64,000 nucleotides of DNA, taken from the NCBI RefSeq assembly GCF_000332155.1, contig NZ_KB235904.1, positions 1,386,590-1,450,589 of the forward strand, read 5' to 3'. A program made the translations under genes and the position numbers. Numbering within the stretch: position 1 is the first letter of the stretch; each line of letters opens with the position of its first letter. This stretch comes from Kamptonema formosum PCC 6407 (lineage in GTDB: Bacteria > Cyanobacteriota > Cyanobacteriia > Cyanobacteriales > Microcoleaceae). Below the pieces are notes generated by a model. That model was not told where the DNA came from. It did not search any database and saw only the letters and a list, made by a program, of their open reading frames with translations. Positions 8,916-17,165 of the stretch are shown here, in pieces.

Positions 8916-10124
8916 ATGAGCAGCGAAAATCAGCCAGTATTACCGTCTAAAATCTACACTGAGGCTGTTGTTCGTTCAATAACTGGGGCATCGTTGTTAC
9001 GCCACTCGCAGCCCGTGACTAGCGAAAATGTGACTCAATTTTATGCAGAACCCCACCAAGTCGAATTAGCGATTAAACGCTTAAAGGCGGCAGGATTTGA
9101 AATTTTAGAGGTTGGCTTTGCCACGATCAGCATTGCTGGCCAGCCAGAGCTTTATGAGCGATCGTTTCAGACAACCTTGGAGGCAATTGAGCGCCCTACG
9201 ATCACAGAAATGGGTGAGATCGGCACGACAATATTGATCAATTCAGTTGATAACACACCATTTGGTGAGATTGATACCTCTAAGACAATTTGGGATGATG
9301 TGTTAGATGGAATTGCGATTAACGAACCTGTTTACTACTCTCGACCGACTATTCCCACATCAGAACCCCCAGAAAAAACGGCAAAATACCTGAATGTACC
9401 CGATGATGTGGCTCAAGGTTTAAATGCAAACCTAGTTCACCAAAACGGCATCACAGGCAAAGGCGTTAGGGTGGCAATGATCGATTCTGGGTGGTATCCC
9501 CATCCATTTTTTAGAGAGCATAACTATAAGGTAAATGTCGTTCTTGCCCCTGGTGCAACCGATCTCGATCGAGATATTAGCGGTCATGGTACAGGAGAAT
9601 CTGCAAATGTTTTTGCCATAGCTCCTGAAGCAGAACTAATAATGATCAAGTTTGGCGTAGTAGTCGAAGATAAAATCGCGAACGTTGACTCAGTGGCAGC
9701 CTTCAAGCGAGCCATTGAGCAGCGACCAGATATTATTTCTTGTAGTTGGGGTTCCGATCAAAGAAACCGTCAACTTTCTCCTCAAGACAAACTCTTAGCT
9801 GCTGCTGTTGCTCGTGCTGTCTATGAAGGGATTGTGGTTATTTTTTCGGCTGGGAATGGACAATGGGGTTTTCCAGCACAACATCCAGAGGCGATCGCAG
9901 TTGGCGGCGTTTATAAACATCTAAAAGGGTCATTGAAAGGTTTATTGGAGGCAAGCAATTATGCCAGCAGCTTTATTAGCCCAGTTTATCCGGGACGACG
10001 AGTTCCTGTATCACAGAGTATTGAATCTTGTAGTTGTTCTTCAGTCAATCCCTCTGCTGCATCTAATTTAGCCCTTGTTAGATTGGAGCCTTTGAAAATT
10101 GCTTCTTCCAAGAATGCTCCCTGA
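8916..10124 (+). pseudogene. Subtilisin-like (S8) peptidase, truncated before the catalytic serine
   Basis: Residues 1-150 form a cyanobactin-protease-like N-terminal extension. The S8 core begins at KGVRVAMIDSG (D190), continues through ISGHGTGES (H224) and reaches the oxyanion asparagine in IFSAGNGQWG. The gene is recognisable through IAVGGVYK and VYPGRRVP (about residue 368). After that the frame runs antisense through the 3' end of the opposing NTPase gene for about 35 residues. No GTSxA serine motif is present. The reading frame therefore lacks the third catalytic residue and is probably inactive. The break falls at about 10003-10010. It might still act as a non-catalytic binding protein, but a remnant is likelier. 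Confidence 0.8.
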
Positions 10125-12163
10125 AAGTTAGCATCGCTTAGATTTGAATTTTCAAAATTAGCCTTAAATAAAGTAGCGCATTCAGAATGGTTGCACCCAA
10201 AATCTGCTCCTGTCAATACTGCTTTTCCACTAAAGTCAGTAGATAACAACGTTGCTCCTTTAAAGCTAGAAAAAGGTAATCTAGATCCGCGGAAATTAGA
10301 ATTAGACAAATTAGCCATATCAAAATTTGCATTCAATATATATATACGGGGAAGTTGAACTTTAAATAAATCTTCATTACAGAGCTTCACATCTCTAAGT
10401 CCATTAGCATATCTTGTCCACCACATATATTCCAACAGTCCTTTAATCTCAAAATCTGCTTTGCAGTCATCACGAGATAATATGGAATTTGCTCTACCAA
10501 TGATTTGTAAATGAACAAAACCCAGAATGGATATTGATAAAACAAGCAAAACAGGAGCAGATTTTAAGGTATTAATTCTGTGTTTTTTTACACTTGCTTT
10601 TACAAATTCTTTTGCCAATCCACATAGTGAGGTTTCAGCATTATCTTTTTGAGCCTGTATAAATTCTCTAGCATCACGGAGTCTGCGCCCTTGAAGCAAA
10701 TAATCCTTAGATTTTCGATTATCTTGCCACTCGAAAGCAGATTGCTCAATTTTGCGCTTATTGCGAAGGTTTTCCCAGTGTTCCTTAAGCCACTCCTGTA
10801 ATTCTTTCCATTTGTGAATTAAAGCTTCATGGGCAACCTCCACCATTTCCACCTGTTGCTCATTAGAAAAAGTAACTAAAATCCATACACCCGGATCAGC
10901 AAAACGCTCAATTACTTCTCGCACAAGGGGTTCATCCTGTTTGCTGGTAATCAGTTCCGAAATAGGCGCACGGCGACGGGTTGCTGTATGATCGTCATTC
11001 AATTGAATTAAAGCCAGAAAAGTAGATCGGGCAATTTTTTGTTGTTCAGTGTTTAAAGACTCATACAAACTTTTTGCTTTATTCGCCAACGCTCCACCGA
11101 CACCGCCAATTTGCTTTAGGGTATCTGCTGGTTCTATCTTATTACGCAACCCTTCCCAAATCTGAGTTAGGGCAAATTGTAACAGAGGTAATGCTCCTTC
11201 CTGTCCTTTGGATTGTTCAACAAGCAACTGTACTGTTGCCTTATCTAATTCGTAGCCTTTCTGTTTTGCAGGTTCAGTAATTGCGATCGCCAGTTCCTCT
11301 GGCTGCATAATCGGGACTAAAAAACCCTGAGAGGAAAACAGTTGATTTAAGCGAGGATGTTGCTGAGTTTTCCCTAAAAAATCACTCCGCATCGTGATAA
11401 TCACTGAAACTCTTTGAGAAGAGTCGCTTGCCGCACAAAGCAAATTCTCTACAAAAGCAGAGCGCACCTGCTCATCATTGCAGAGGGTGTAAGTGTAAAG
11501 TTCCTCAAATTGATCTACCAATACAATCAACGGTGCAAAAGCGATATCAGGCAAAACATTGGCAATACGGCGCAGCCCGTCAAATTCTTGCTTTTCGTTA
11601 AGTTCAAGTAATTCTTGTTTAAATTCCCTTGTCTTAGCAACGGGAGTTTCATCCTTAGTAGCGATCCGAGCTAACACCGTAGCTAAAGCTTCAAGGGGGT
11701 CATTACCTGGAGTCAATACTACTACGCGCCCCCGATCCTTTCCGGGTAAAGGTTGCTTACCTAAAGCTGGAATTAACCCTGCCCTTGCTAATGAGGATTT
11801 ACCCGATCCTGATGGCCCATAAATCGGCAATACTCGAATTTTAGTGCGATCGCCATACAACTCCTGAAAACGTGACCACAGTTTGTTAATCTCGATATCT
11901 CTGCCAAAAAAGCGATCGCCGTCCATTTCCCAAAACGGCTTTAGTCCTTGATAGGGGTTTTCTCCCAATTCAACGGAATCGGTAGCAGTTTCTATTGTTT
12001 TAGGTAGCGTTTGAGTTTGAGACTGATGAATAATGAGTTGCCCCAGTGCAAAACCACCTATCATCTGGGCGATTACCTGTCCCTGATTGTTGTCTGTATC
12101 TTGCCTAATCTGGGTAATAGGTTCAGGGGTGGAAGCTGATTCGGAATCTGGAGAAATTGTCAT
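9986..12163 (-). CDS. STAND NTPase with pentapeptide repeats and an N-terminal signalling motif
   Basis: This 725-residue, NLR-like regulator starts with a motif at 25-41 (NNQGQVIAQMIGGFALG) that is also found in the small protein encoded just upstream. An nSTAND1-type NTPase follows: ENPYQGLKPF and FFGRD (69-88), Walker A GPSGSGKS (116-123), Walker B LIVLVDQFEELY and sensor TMRSDFLG. A winged-helix/ARM region ends in the VEVAHEALIHKW motif. A hydrophobic segment lies at about 535-558, and pentapeptide repeats (A[N/D]F/L-type) run from about 610 to 705. The last residues (GTRRPG) are antisense to the subtilisin gene, so the natural C-terminus seems to have been replaced. It lies 18 bp downstream of its partner, as an operon. 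A role in conflict or cell-death signalling is inferred, not shown. Confidence 0.85.
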   Translation of the reverse strand: MTISPDSESASTPEPITQIRQDTDNNQGQVIAQMIGGFALGQLIIHQSQTQTLPKTIETATDSVELGENPYQGLKPFWEMDGDRFFGRDIEINKLWSRFQELYGDRTKIRVLPIYGPSGSGKSSLARAGLIPALGKQPLPGKDRGRVVVLTPGNDPLEALATVLARIATKDETPVAKTREFKQELLELNEKQEFDGLRRIANVLPDIAFAPLIVLVDQFEELYTYTLCNDEQVRSAFVENLLCAASDSSQRVSVIITMRSDFLGKTQQHPRLNQLFSSQGFLVPIMQPEELAIAITEPAKQKGYELDKATVQLLVEQSKGQEGALPLLQFALTQIWEGLRNKIEPADTLKQIGGVGGALANKAKSLYESLNTEQQKIARSTFLALIQLNDDHTATRRRAPISELITSKQDEPLVREVIERFADPGVWILVTFSNEQQVEMVEVAHEALIHKWKELQEWLKEHWENLRNKRKIEQSAFEWQDNRKSKDYLLQGRRLRDAREFIQAQKDNAETSLCGLAKEFVKASVKKHRINTLKSAPVLLVLSISILGFVHLQIIGRANSILSRDDCKADFEIKGLLEYMWWTRYANGLRDVKLCNEDLFKVQLPRIYILNANFDMANLSNSNFRGSRLPFSSFKGATLLSTDFSGKAVLTGADFGCNHSECATLFKANFENSNLSDANFQGAFLEEAIFKGSNLTRAKLDAAEGLTEEQLQDSILCDTGTRRPG

Positions 12164-12181
12164 AATGCGATCGCTTTCAAT

Positions 12182-12631
12182 TTAGAAGTTCACACCACCC
12201 TGAATATTCCCGTCAATCCTGCCGACTGCTTTACCGCCCGTCATCTGACCTATCGTCTGTCCTTCGTTATTCTCGACAGTCTGGGTAATTTGTGTTCCAC
12301 TAGCAGCAACCGATCCTTCCTGCATGATTTGGGCGATCGCCTCTACTAAATCAGGGTTTTCTTTCAGCAAAGTTTCTAATTCTTCCTGAAATACCGCTTG
12401 GCGAGGCTTACTATCCGGCTTTGCTGCTACCTGTTCAGCCGCAACTTTGGCATCTTCCTTAGCTTCAACTTTGGGGTGTAGCTTGTCCCAAATTTTTTTC
12501 GCCTTATTCCAACCTTCCTCCCCCAATTTAGCGCCCGCAGTTTCGGCTGACTTCTCACCGAACTTGAGCAAAAAGGGGAGAAAAGGAGTGATAAAAGGAG
12601 CGATCGAAGTCGTTAGCGTGATGGCATCCAT
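12182..12631 (-). CDS. Small helical effector-like protein with C-terminal amyloid-type motif
   Basis: This 149-residue protein has a hydrophobic helix first (LTTSIAPFITPFLPFLLKFG, about 6-25), charged helices (about 26-105) and a glycine-rich C-terminus (111-149). Residues 121-137 (NNEGQTIGQMTGGKAVG) match residues 25-41 of the adjacent STAND NTPase at 11 of 17 positions. The layout of a helical HeLo/Bell-like domain, a short shared motif and an adjacent STAND gene is that described for bacterial amyloid signalling sequences (BASS). The function is inferred from this architecture only. It precedes the NTPase by 18 bp on the same strand. Confidence 0.75.
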   Translation of the reverse strand: MDAITLTTSIAPFITPFLPFLLKFGEKSAETAGAKLGEEGWNKAKKIWDKLHPKVEAKEDAKVAAEQVAAKPDSKPRQAVFQEELETLLKENPDLVEAIAQIMQEGSVAASGTQITQTVENNEGQTIGQMTGGKAVGRIDGNIQGGVNF

Positions 12632-12781
12632 AAGTTTTAACCAAAGGTAATTTTAGAATCTTATACACCTGCCCTTAAGCATATTCCTGAAAAATCATAT
12701 TTAACAACCGCAAAAGTTCTAGGTACGGCTGTATTTACGGGTAGCAATCATCGCTGCTGACTCTTGCATAAATCCTGTTGA

Positions 12782-13495
12782 TTAAAGCTTCTGCAACAAA
12801 TTAACACCATGAGTATCAGTCCCACAAGTATTAAACAAACCCCAATCCTTAGCAAGCTCTTTAACTAACATAGTTTGCTGAGGACTCGGACACCAAGGAA
12901 TAGGATTACCATAAGCATAAAAAGTCTCTACCCCATCAATTCCAAAACTTGCCGCCTCTGGAATTAACTTATTAGGTGAAAGCCGATAGCGACAAGGATG
13001 AGCCAACACTGCTAAACCTCCAGCCTGATGAATCGCATCAATTACATTTTCCGCCAGATAAGCATCTCCAATCGCAGTTTTACCATGCAAATAAGGCTGT
13101 AAACTAGAATGTCCTGGCTCAAAAGCATAGCCGAGAATATGTACTTCAATATTCAACAAATTTGCACTAATTTCTATGCCAGTCCACAGATTAGGCGTTA
13201 TTAATTTACTCTCAGAATCATTTAATATCCAACGCTCCAACCAAATCTGAGCTTGAAAATAGCCATTTGTACTATGATGATCGGTAATAGCTAACCCCTT
13301 CAAACCGATCGCGATCGCAGACTCCATCAACTCATCTGGCCGTAGCTGCCCATCAGAACAAACAGTGTGCAGATGAAAATTGTAAGAACCCGGACAGCTA
13401 TCAGCATCAAGACCTTGAAAAACTTCCTTGAGCGCAAGCACCGTAGGAGTCCTCGGCCTTTCTAAATTTAAACCCGGAGCCAGATTGACAGTCAT
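12782..13495 (-). CDS. PHP-domain metal-dependent phosphoesterase
   Basis: This 237-residue protein has the complete polymerase-and-histidinol-phosphatase metal site: NFHLHTVCSDG (H41, H43, D48), ITDHHS (D72, H73), GIEIS (E108), LAHPCR (H166) and GTDTHG (D227, H229). This is the short YciV/TrpH-like type that hydrolyses phosphate esters of nucleotides or oligonucleotides (3',5'-nucleoside bisphosphate or RNase AM activity in characterised relatives). The substrate here is not determinable. It lies downstream of hetZ on the same strand, separated by a GGCGGGGAAATCCCGCC hairpin at 13563-13579 that may end hetZ transcription. Confidence 0.85.
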   Translation of the reverse strand: MTVNLAPGLNLERPRTPTVLALKEVFQGLDADSCPGSYNFHLHTVCSDGQLRPDELMESAIAIGLKGLAITDHHSTNGYFQAQIWLERWILNDSESKLITPNLWTGIEISANLLNIEVHILGYAFEPGHSSLQPYLHGKTAIGDAYLAENVIDAIHQAGGLAVLAHPCRYRLSPNKLIPEAASFGIDGVETFYAYGNPIPWCPSPQQTMLVKELAKDWGLFNTCGTDTHGVNLLQKL

Positions 13496-13562
13496 ACCGT
13501 CACCACTAATATTAACCTTGTCTAATATATCGAATTTCTTTTGGCGCAGTAGTAGGAAATGG

Positions 13563-13579
13563 GGCGGGGAAATCCCGCC
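13563..13579. repeat. Small GC-rich hairpin downstream of hetZ
   Basis: GGCGGGG-AAA-TCCCGCC is an inverted repeat with a 7-bp stem, counting one G-T pairing at the loop side. It lies between the PHP gene and hetZ. It could slow or end minus-strand hetZ transcripts, but no clear T run follows. Confidence 0.45.
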
Positions 13580-13612
13580 CTCGCCTGGGGGGGTTAAACA
13601 AAGTGTCTAGAC

Positions 13613-14893
13613 TCATTTGGCGTTACCCACATTTGCAGGAGTAGTGCTATTACGGCACTGCGAAGCCATATCCAGTAACCCTGCCCACCGTTTTTGCACT
13701 TGTTTGAGAGTACATTTAAGAGCAGATGCGATCGCCTTATCGCTCTCTTGATTCCGCTTCAATTCCAGCAGTTGTAGCTGTTCTTCTGAAAGCGTTGCCT
13801 TAAAAGCTTCCCACTGTACCGAAGTCATACCCAACTTTTGATCCAAATCAGCACCCAACCATTGGTGTACCAGTTTCCAGTTTTGGGTACGAGCAAACTT
13901 TTCCACATGGTACTTGAAACGTTGTTGTAGATAGTCCCGTTGGCGGGGAGAAAGACCCAGAATCCGGTCAATGTCGGAAGCTGAGAGGTCTTGGAGTTTC
14001 AAAGTCAGATAGTCAATACACTCCGACTGACCTTGAGATTGCAAATATTCTATCAACTCCGAGACCACGCGATCGCGCAACACCGCCTCCGCCGGATCGA
14101 CAGACTCAGAAACCATCTGTTCCCTTACCTGCTGCATCGCTGCTGAGCGACTGTGAGCTTCCGCTTCTTCGCCCTTACCCGATTCTACGGCCATTTCAAT
14201 ATCCAAAGCAGTTTCGGGAGGTTGGCCCTTAGCAAAACCCTGAGCCCGAAGTACAATCAATCTTTGGCGAGAACGTCCCGGCAAACCAATTTGACGTTTG
14301 GCATATTGTTCCGTGAATGCCATATACTCCGCTAATTCTAATTGAGTACGCGGTGTATAGTCAGCCGCCATTTGGTGTTCCCGACGAAAAGCTCTCAGAG
14401 CTTCGATGTAAAATCCTTGCAGGAAATCTTCAATCATGTTGTAACGAGCTTGGAAATTTAAGTTAGCTCGAAAAGACGCAACATGACGGTAAATCATTGC
14501 CGCTAGATGAGAATGTAGCTCAACGCGACCCTGTTTGGAACCCAAGCGGTAGTATTCCAAGCACTTTTGCAAACGGTGACGGGCTAAGGTAAGCTGCCAA
14601 GATTGAACATCACCAGAAATTTGGATGCGATCGCTCTTTTGACAAATCCGTTCCACTTCTAAAGCGATTCGCATTGCCACCGTTTGAGCGCTTCTGGTCG
14701 TTGATTTCAGTGCTGCTTGCAATTCCTTGAGCATGAAATCCGCCAGAGTAATCGTATCAAAGCCTAGCTCAGAACTCTTTTCAGCGGCATTCAAATTAGT
14801 AGAGCGTACAGGAGCAGCCTCTTCAACAGTTGTCAGCATGGGAGCGATCGGAGAATTGTTAGTGGCGGGGGAGTTAGCAAACTTGACAGACAT
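13613..14893 (-). CDS. hetZ: HetZ-family differentiation regulator
   Basis: In Anabaena, HetZ is a DNA-binding regulator of early heterocyst differentiation and acts with HetR and PatU. This 426-residue homologue is slightly longer than the 401-residue Anabaena protein. It shows the family's helical core (EDFLQGFYIEALRAFRREHQ) and the C-terminal segments WLGADLDQKLGM and CTLKQVQKRWAGLLDMA. The open frame extends to 14998, but the ATG at 14891-14893 (MSVKFANS) is preceded by AGAGGT and begins the conserved part, so it is chosen. HetZ also occurs in filamentous strains without heterocysts, where its role is less clear. Confidence 0.82.
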   Translation of the reverse strand: MSVKFANSPATNNSPIAPMLTTVEEAAPVRSTNLNAAEKSSELGFDTITLADFMLKELQAALKSTTRSAQTVAMRIALEVERICQKSDRIQISGDVQSWQLTLARHRLQKCLEYYRLGSKQGRVELHSHLAAMIYRHVASFRANLNFQARYNMIEDFLQGFYIEALRAFRREHQMAADYTPRTQLELAEYMAFTEQYAKRQIGLPGRSRQRLIVLRAQGFAKGQPPETALDIEMAVESGKGEEAEAHSRSAAMQQVREQMVSESVDPAEAVLRDRVVSELIEYLQSQGQSECIDYLTLKLQDLSASDIDRILGLSPRQRDYLQQRFKYHVEKFARTQNWKLVHQWLGADLDQKLGMTSVQWEAFKATLSEEQLQLLELKRNQESDKAIASALKCTLKQVQKRWAGLLDMASQCRNSTTPANVGNAK

Positions 14894-15161
14894 GGTTTTA
14901 CCTCTGGTAATGCACTGAACGACTGCGTGGAAAGGGTAGAAGATATAGAGGGTGAATGGCTGGTTTCCTTTGGGTTTGAATCCGCTTGCCTGATTCAACT
15001 CTCTACACTTTGAATGTTAGGGAGGTAGAGAGGATAAGAGTGACCCTAGTGTTCCACTCTCTCAGGCAACTACATTTTGCTGATTACCGTTACCTGGAAT
15101 GTCACCACTCTCAAGTTATGTTTCATTGCCTTAAACCCTTACTGCCTAAGCAATTTGAGCG

Positions 15162-15191
15162 ATACCAGAGGTGTAGTAACCCCCTTGTCAA
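15162..15191 (-). promoter_or_regulatory. Possible sigma-70-type promoter for hetZ
   Basis: On the minus strand TTGACA (complement of 15186-15191) is followed after 18 bp by TGGTAT (complement of 15162-15167). The -35 is perfect, the -10 is imperfect and the spacer is one base long. It points towards hetZ about 270 bp away. Confidence 0.3.
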
Positions 15192-15251
15192 GTGTGGGTT
15201 GCTATACTCCCATAGAGTAGACGATCTGCTAACTGGTTCCCTAGAAGGATG

Positions 15252-15370
15252 CGGAAAGGGGGGAGATGGGGGGATGGGAAGATGAGGGAGATGGGGAGGA
15301 TGGGGAAGGTGGGGAAGGTGGGGAGGATGGGGAGGATGGGGAAGGTGGGGAAGGTGGGGGGATGAGGGAA
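15252..15370 (+). repeat. G-rich tandem repeat tract
   Basis: The plus strand carries at least ten GGGG runs in a roughly 9-bp repeat (GGTGGGGAA / GGATGGGGA). Many G4 runs with short spacers give clear potential for G-quadruplex formation upstream of the ribosomal protein operon. Confidence 0.8.
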
Positions 15371-15821
15371 ATCGGAAAAATATGGCTTTGTTGTTTTTGC
15401 TTCTTCGTTGTTCTCTCTACTACTTCCGCTACAAATTTGAACGATCGCCATTAAGCCATTAAGTAGATGAGTAGGAAAATACATTAAGTCTGTCATTGCG
15501 AGTGAAACGAAGCAATCGCAGGGGCGATCGCAAATAAACATTCTGTTACACAGCCAGGTTTATTTGTGTCTACCTACTTACCATCGTCCCGACAGTTTTA
15601 ACTCACTACACCGACCAGTCCCAAATTCCCAATCCCAAATTCCCAATCCTAAATTCCCCAATCTCTTGCCAAAAACAGTTAAGTCATTTACAATGGAAGG
15701 TCTGGTATCCCCACCCAAACATATTTCCCCCAAAATCCCATCCCTGCCAAGGGGAAGGGTATTTCAGTGCGGATTCCATTTAAAGTAGAAACTAGCGACA
15801 AAGCTAAACGAGCCCTAACTC

Positions 15822-16211
15822 ATGCCCACTATTCAGCAACTTATTCGCTCTGCACGAGAAGAAACGCAGAAAAAGACTAAATCCCCAGCTCTCAAGAGTT
15901 GCCCTCAGCGTCGTGGGGTCTGTACAAGAGTTTACACGACCACACCCAAAAAACCAAACTCAGCACTACGAAAGGTAGCGCGGGTGCGCCTAACCTCTGG
16001 TTTTGAAGTAACAGCCTACATTCCAGGCATTGGTCACAACCTCCAAGAACACTCAGTAGTGATGATTAGAGGCGGTCGGGTCAAAGACTTACCGGGAGTG
16101 AGATACCACATTATTCGTGGAACTTTAGACACCGCCGGAGTAAAAGACCGCAAACAAGGGCGTTCCAAATACGGAGCCAAACGTCCCAAAGCTGGCGCTG
16201 CCAAAAAATAA
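15822..16211 (+). CDS. rpsL: 30S ribosomal protein S12
   Basis: This 129-residue S12 protein of the small-subunit decoding centre is near-universal in sequence: [31 protein letters not shown], the [33 protein letters not shown] block and [13 protein letters not shown]. The lysines in the KKPNSA loop and in RVKDLPG, where streptomycin-resistance changes arise, are of the wild-type form. The C-terminal AGAAKK tail is slightly longer than in most bacteria. It is the first gene of the rpsL-rpsG-fusA-tuf-rpsJ cluster. No strong Shine-Dalgarno sequence precedes the ATG. Confidence 0.98.
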   Translation: MPTIQQLIRSAREETQKKTKSPALKSCPQRRGVCTRVYTTTPKKPNSALRKVARVRLTSGFEVTAYIPGIGHNLQEHSVVMIRGGRVKDLPGVRYHIIRGTLDTAGVKDRKQGRSKYGAKRPKAGAAKK

Positions 16212-16452
16212 GAATCTAACCGCGATCGCGCAGTTAAAGGCGACAACGCTTGCTGATTTAATTATTTATCAGCAAAGTGAAATAGCAACCGCCAAGGTAA
16301 CTAAAAAGTTCTGAATTGCTGAAGCCATTGCTTTTATTTCCTTGTGCCTTCTGCTATATAGCCAGCCAAGTTCCTCAAAGCCTGTGGCGATCTCACGCAT
16401 CTGGGCCCAATCAAAAAGCCAAAATCAAAAATCACGCATCCAAAATTAAACT

Positions 16453-16923
16453 ATGTCTCGCCGTAGGGTTATTCAAAAACGTCCGATTCCCGCTGACTCG
16501 GTTTATAACAGCCGCCTAGTCACGATGATGGTACGCCGCATTATGCAAAGTGGGAAAAAATCAGTTGCGTCAAACATTATTTACGATGCAATGAAAACCA
16601 TCCAAGAACGGACGGGGGCCGATCCTTTGGATCTGTTTGAAAAAGCTGTCAAAAATGCAACACCTCTAGTAGAAGTGAAAGCGCGGCGGGTAGGCGGCGC
16701 AACCTACCAAGTCCCAATGGAAGTGCGCTCTGACAGAGGCACTGCTTTGGCCTTACGTTGGTTGATCCGGTTTGCACGGGCTAGAGCTGGTCGCTCCATG
16801 TCGATTAAGCTAGCGAATGAATTGATGGATGCCGCCAATGAAACGGGCAGTGCCATTCGTAAGCGCGAAGAAACCCACCGGATGGCAGAAGCAAACAAAG
16901 CTTTTGCCCACTATCGGTACTAA
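16453..16923 (+). CDS. rpsG: 30S ribosomal protein S7
   Basis: This 156-residue S7 is the primary 16S rRNA 3'-domain binding protein. The family sequence is complete, from [20 protein letters not shown] through the [19 protein letters not shown] loop to [15 protein letters not shown] at the C-terminus. The 241-bp gap after rpsL is long for this operon. It contains a stretch (about 16313-16360, AATTGCTGAAGCCATTGCTTTTATT) that recurs in near-identical form at about 33027 upstream of sbcC. Confidence 0.98.
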   Translation: MSRRRVIQKRPIPADSVYNSRLVTMMVRRIMQSGKKSVASNIIYDAMKTIQERTGADPLDLFEKAVKNATPLVEVKARRVGGATYQVPMEVRSDRGTALALRWLIRFARARAGRSMSIKLANELMDAANETGSAIRKREETHRMAEANKAFAHYRY

Positions 16924-17153
16924 TTTTAGAGACTGGGGATGCTGGCAAGAGAGGAATAAAGCTTATCTGTAGCCATCTCTCAAAACTCCCAACTCTTCCC
17001 CAGTTGCCTTGGGCTTTTAGCAAATGTTTGTGTGAACAAATCTTGCAAAAAATATTAAAATGTAACAGTAAACTCCATGTACGAGTCAGCCAGCTCGGTT
17101 GTTATGACTCGATATTATGTAGTATTATTGTAATATAACAGCAACACAAACTA

Positions 17154-17162
17154 AAGGAGGTA
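17154..17162 (+). promoter_or_regulatory. Strong ribosome binding site of fusA
   Basis: AAAGGAGGT lies about 6 bp before the GTG start at 17166. It is one of the few full Shine-Dalgarno sequences in the window and decides the non-ATG start. Confidence 0.8.
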
Positions 17163-17165
17163 GCT

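Larger units (their letters stand above)
14894..15821. other. Long intergenic region between hetZ and rpsL
   Basis: This 928-bp divergent spacer shows no convincing gene. It contains a possible minus-strand promoter for hetZ (15162-15191), a G-rich plus-strand tract (15252-15370), half of the TGTCATTGCGAG...GCAATCGC repeat (15494-15526) and tandem AATCCCAAATTCCC units (about 15618-15660). The promoter of the rpsL operon must lie in its right half, but no site was recognised. Confidence 0.6.

Noticed and set aside
14894..14998. N-terminal extension of HetZ (35 codons)
   Set aside because: The extension is unlike the family start. The ATG at 14893 has a Shine-Dalgarno sequence and fits the conserved N-terminus.
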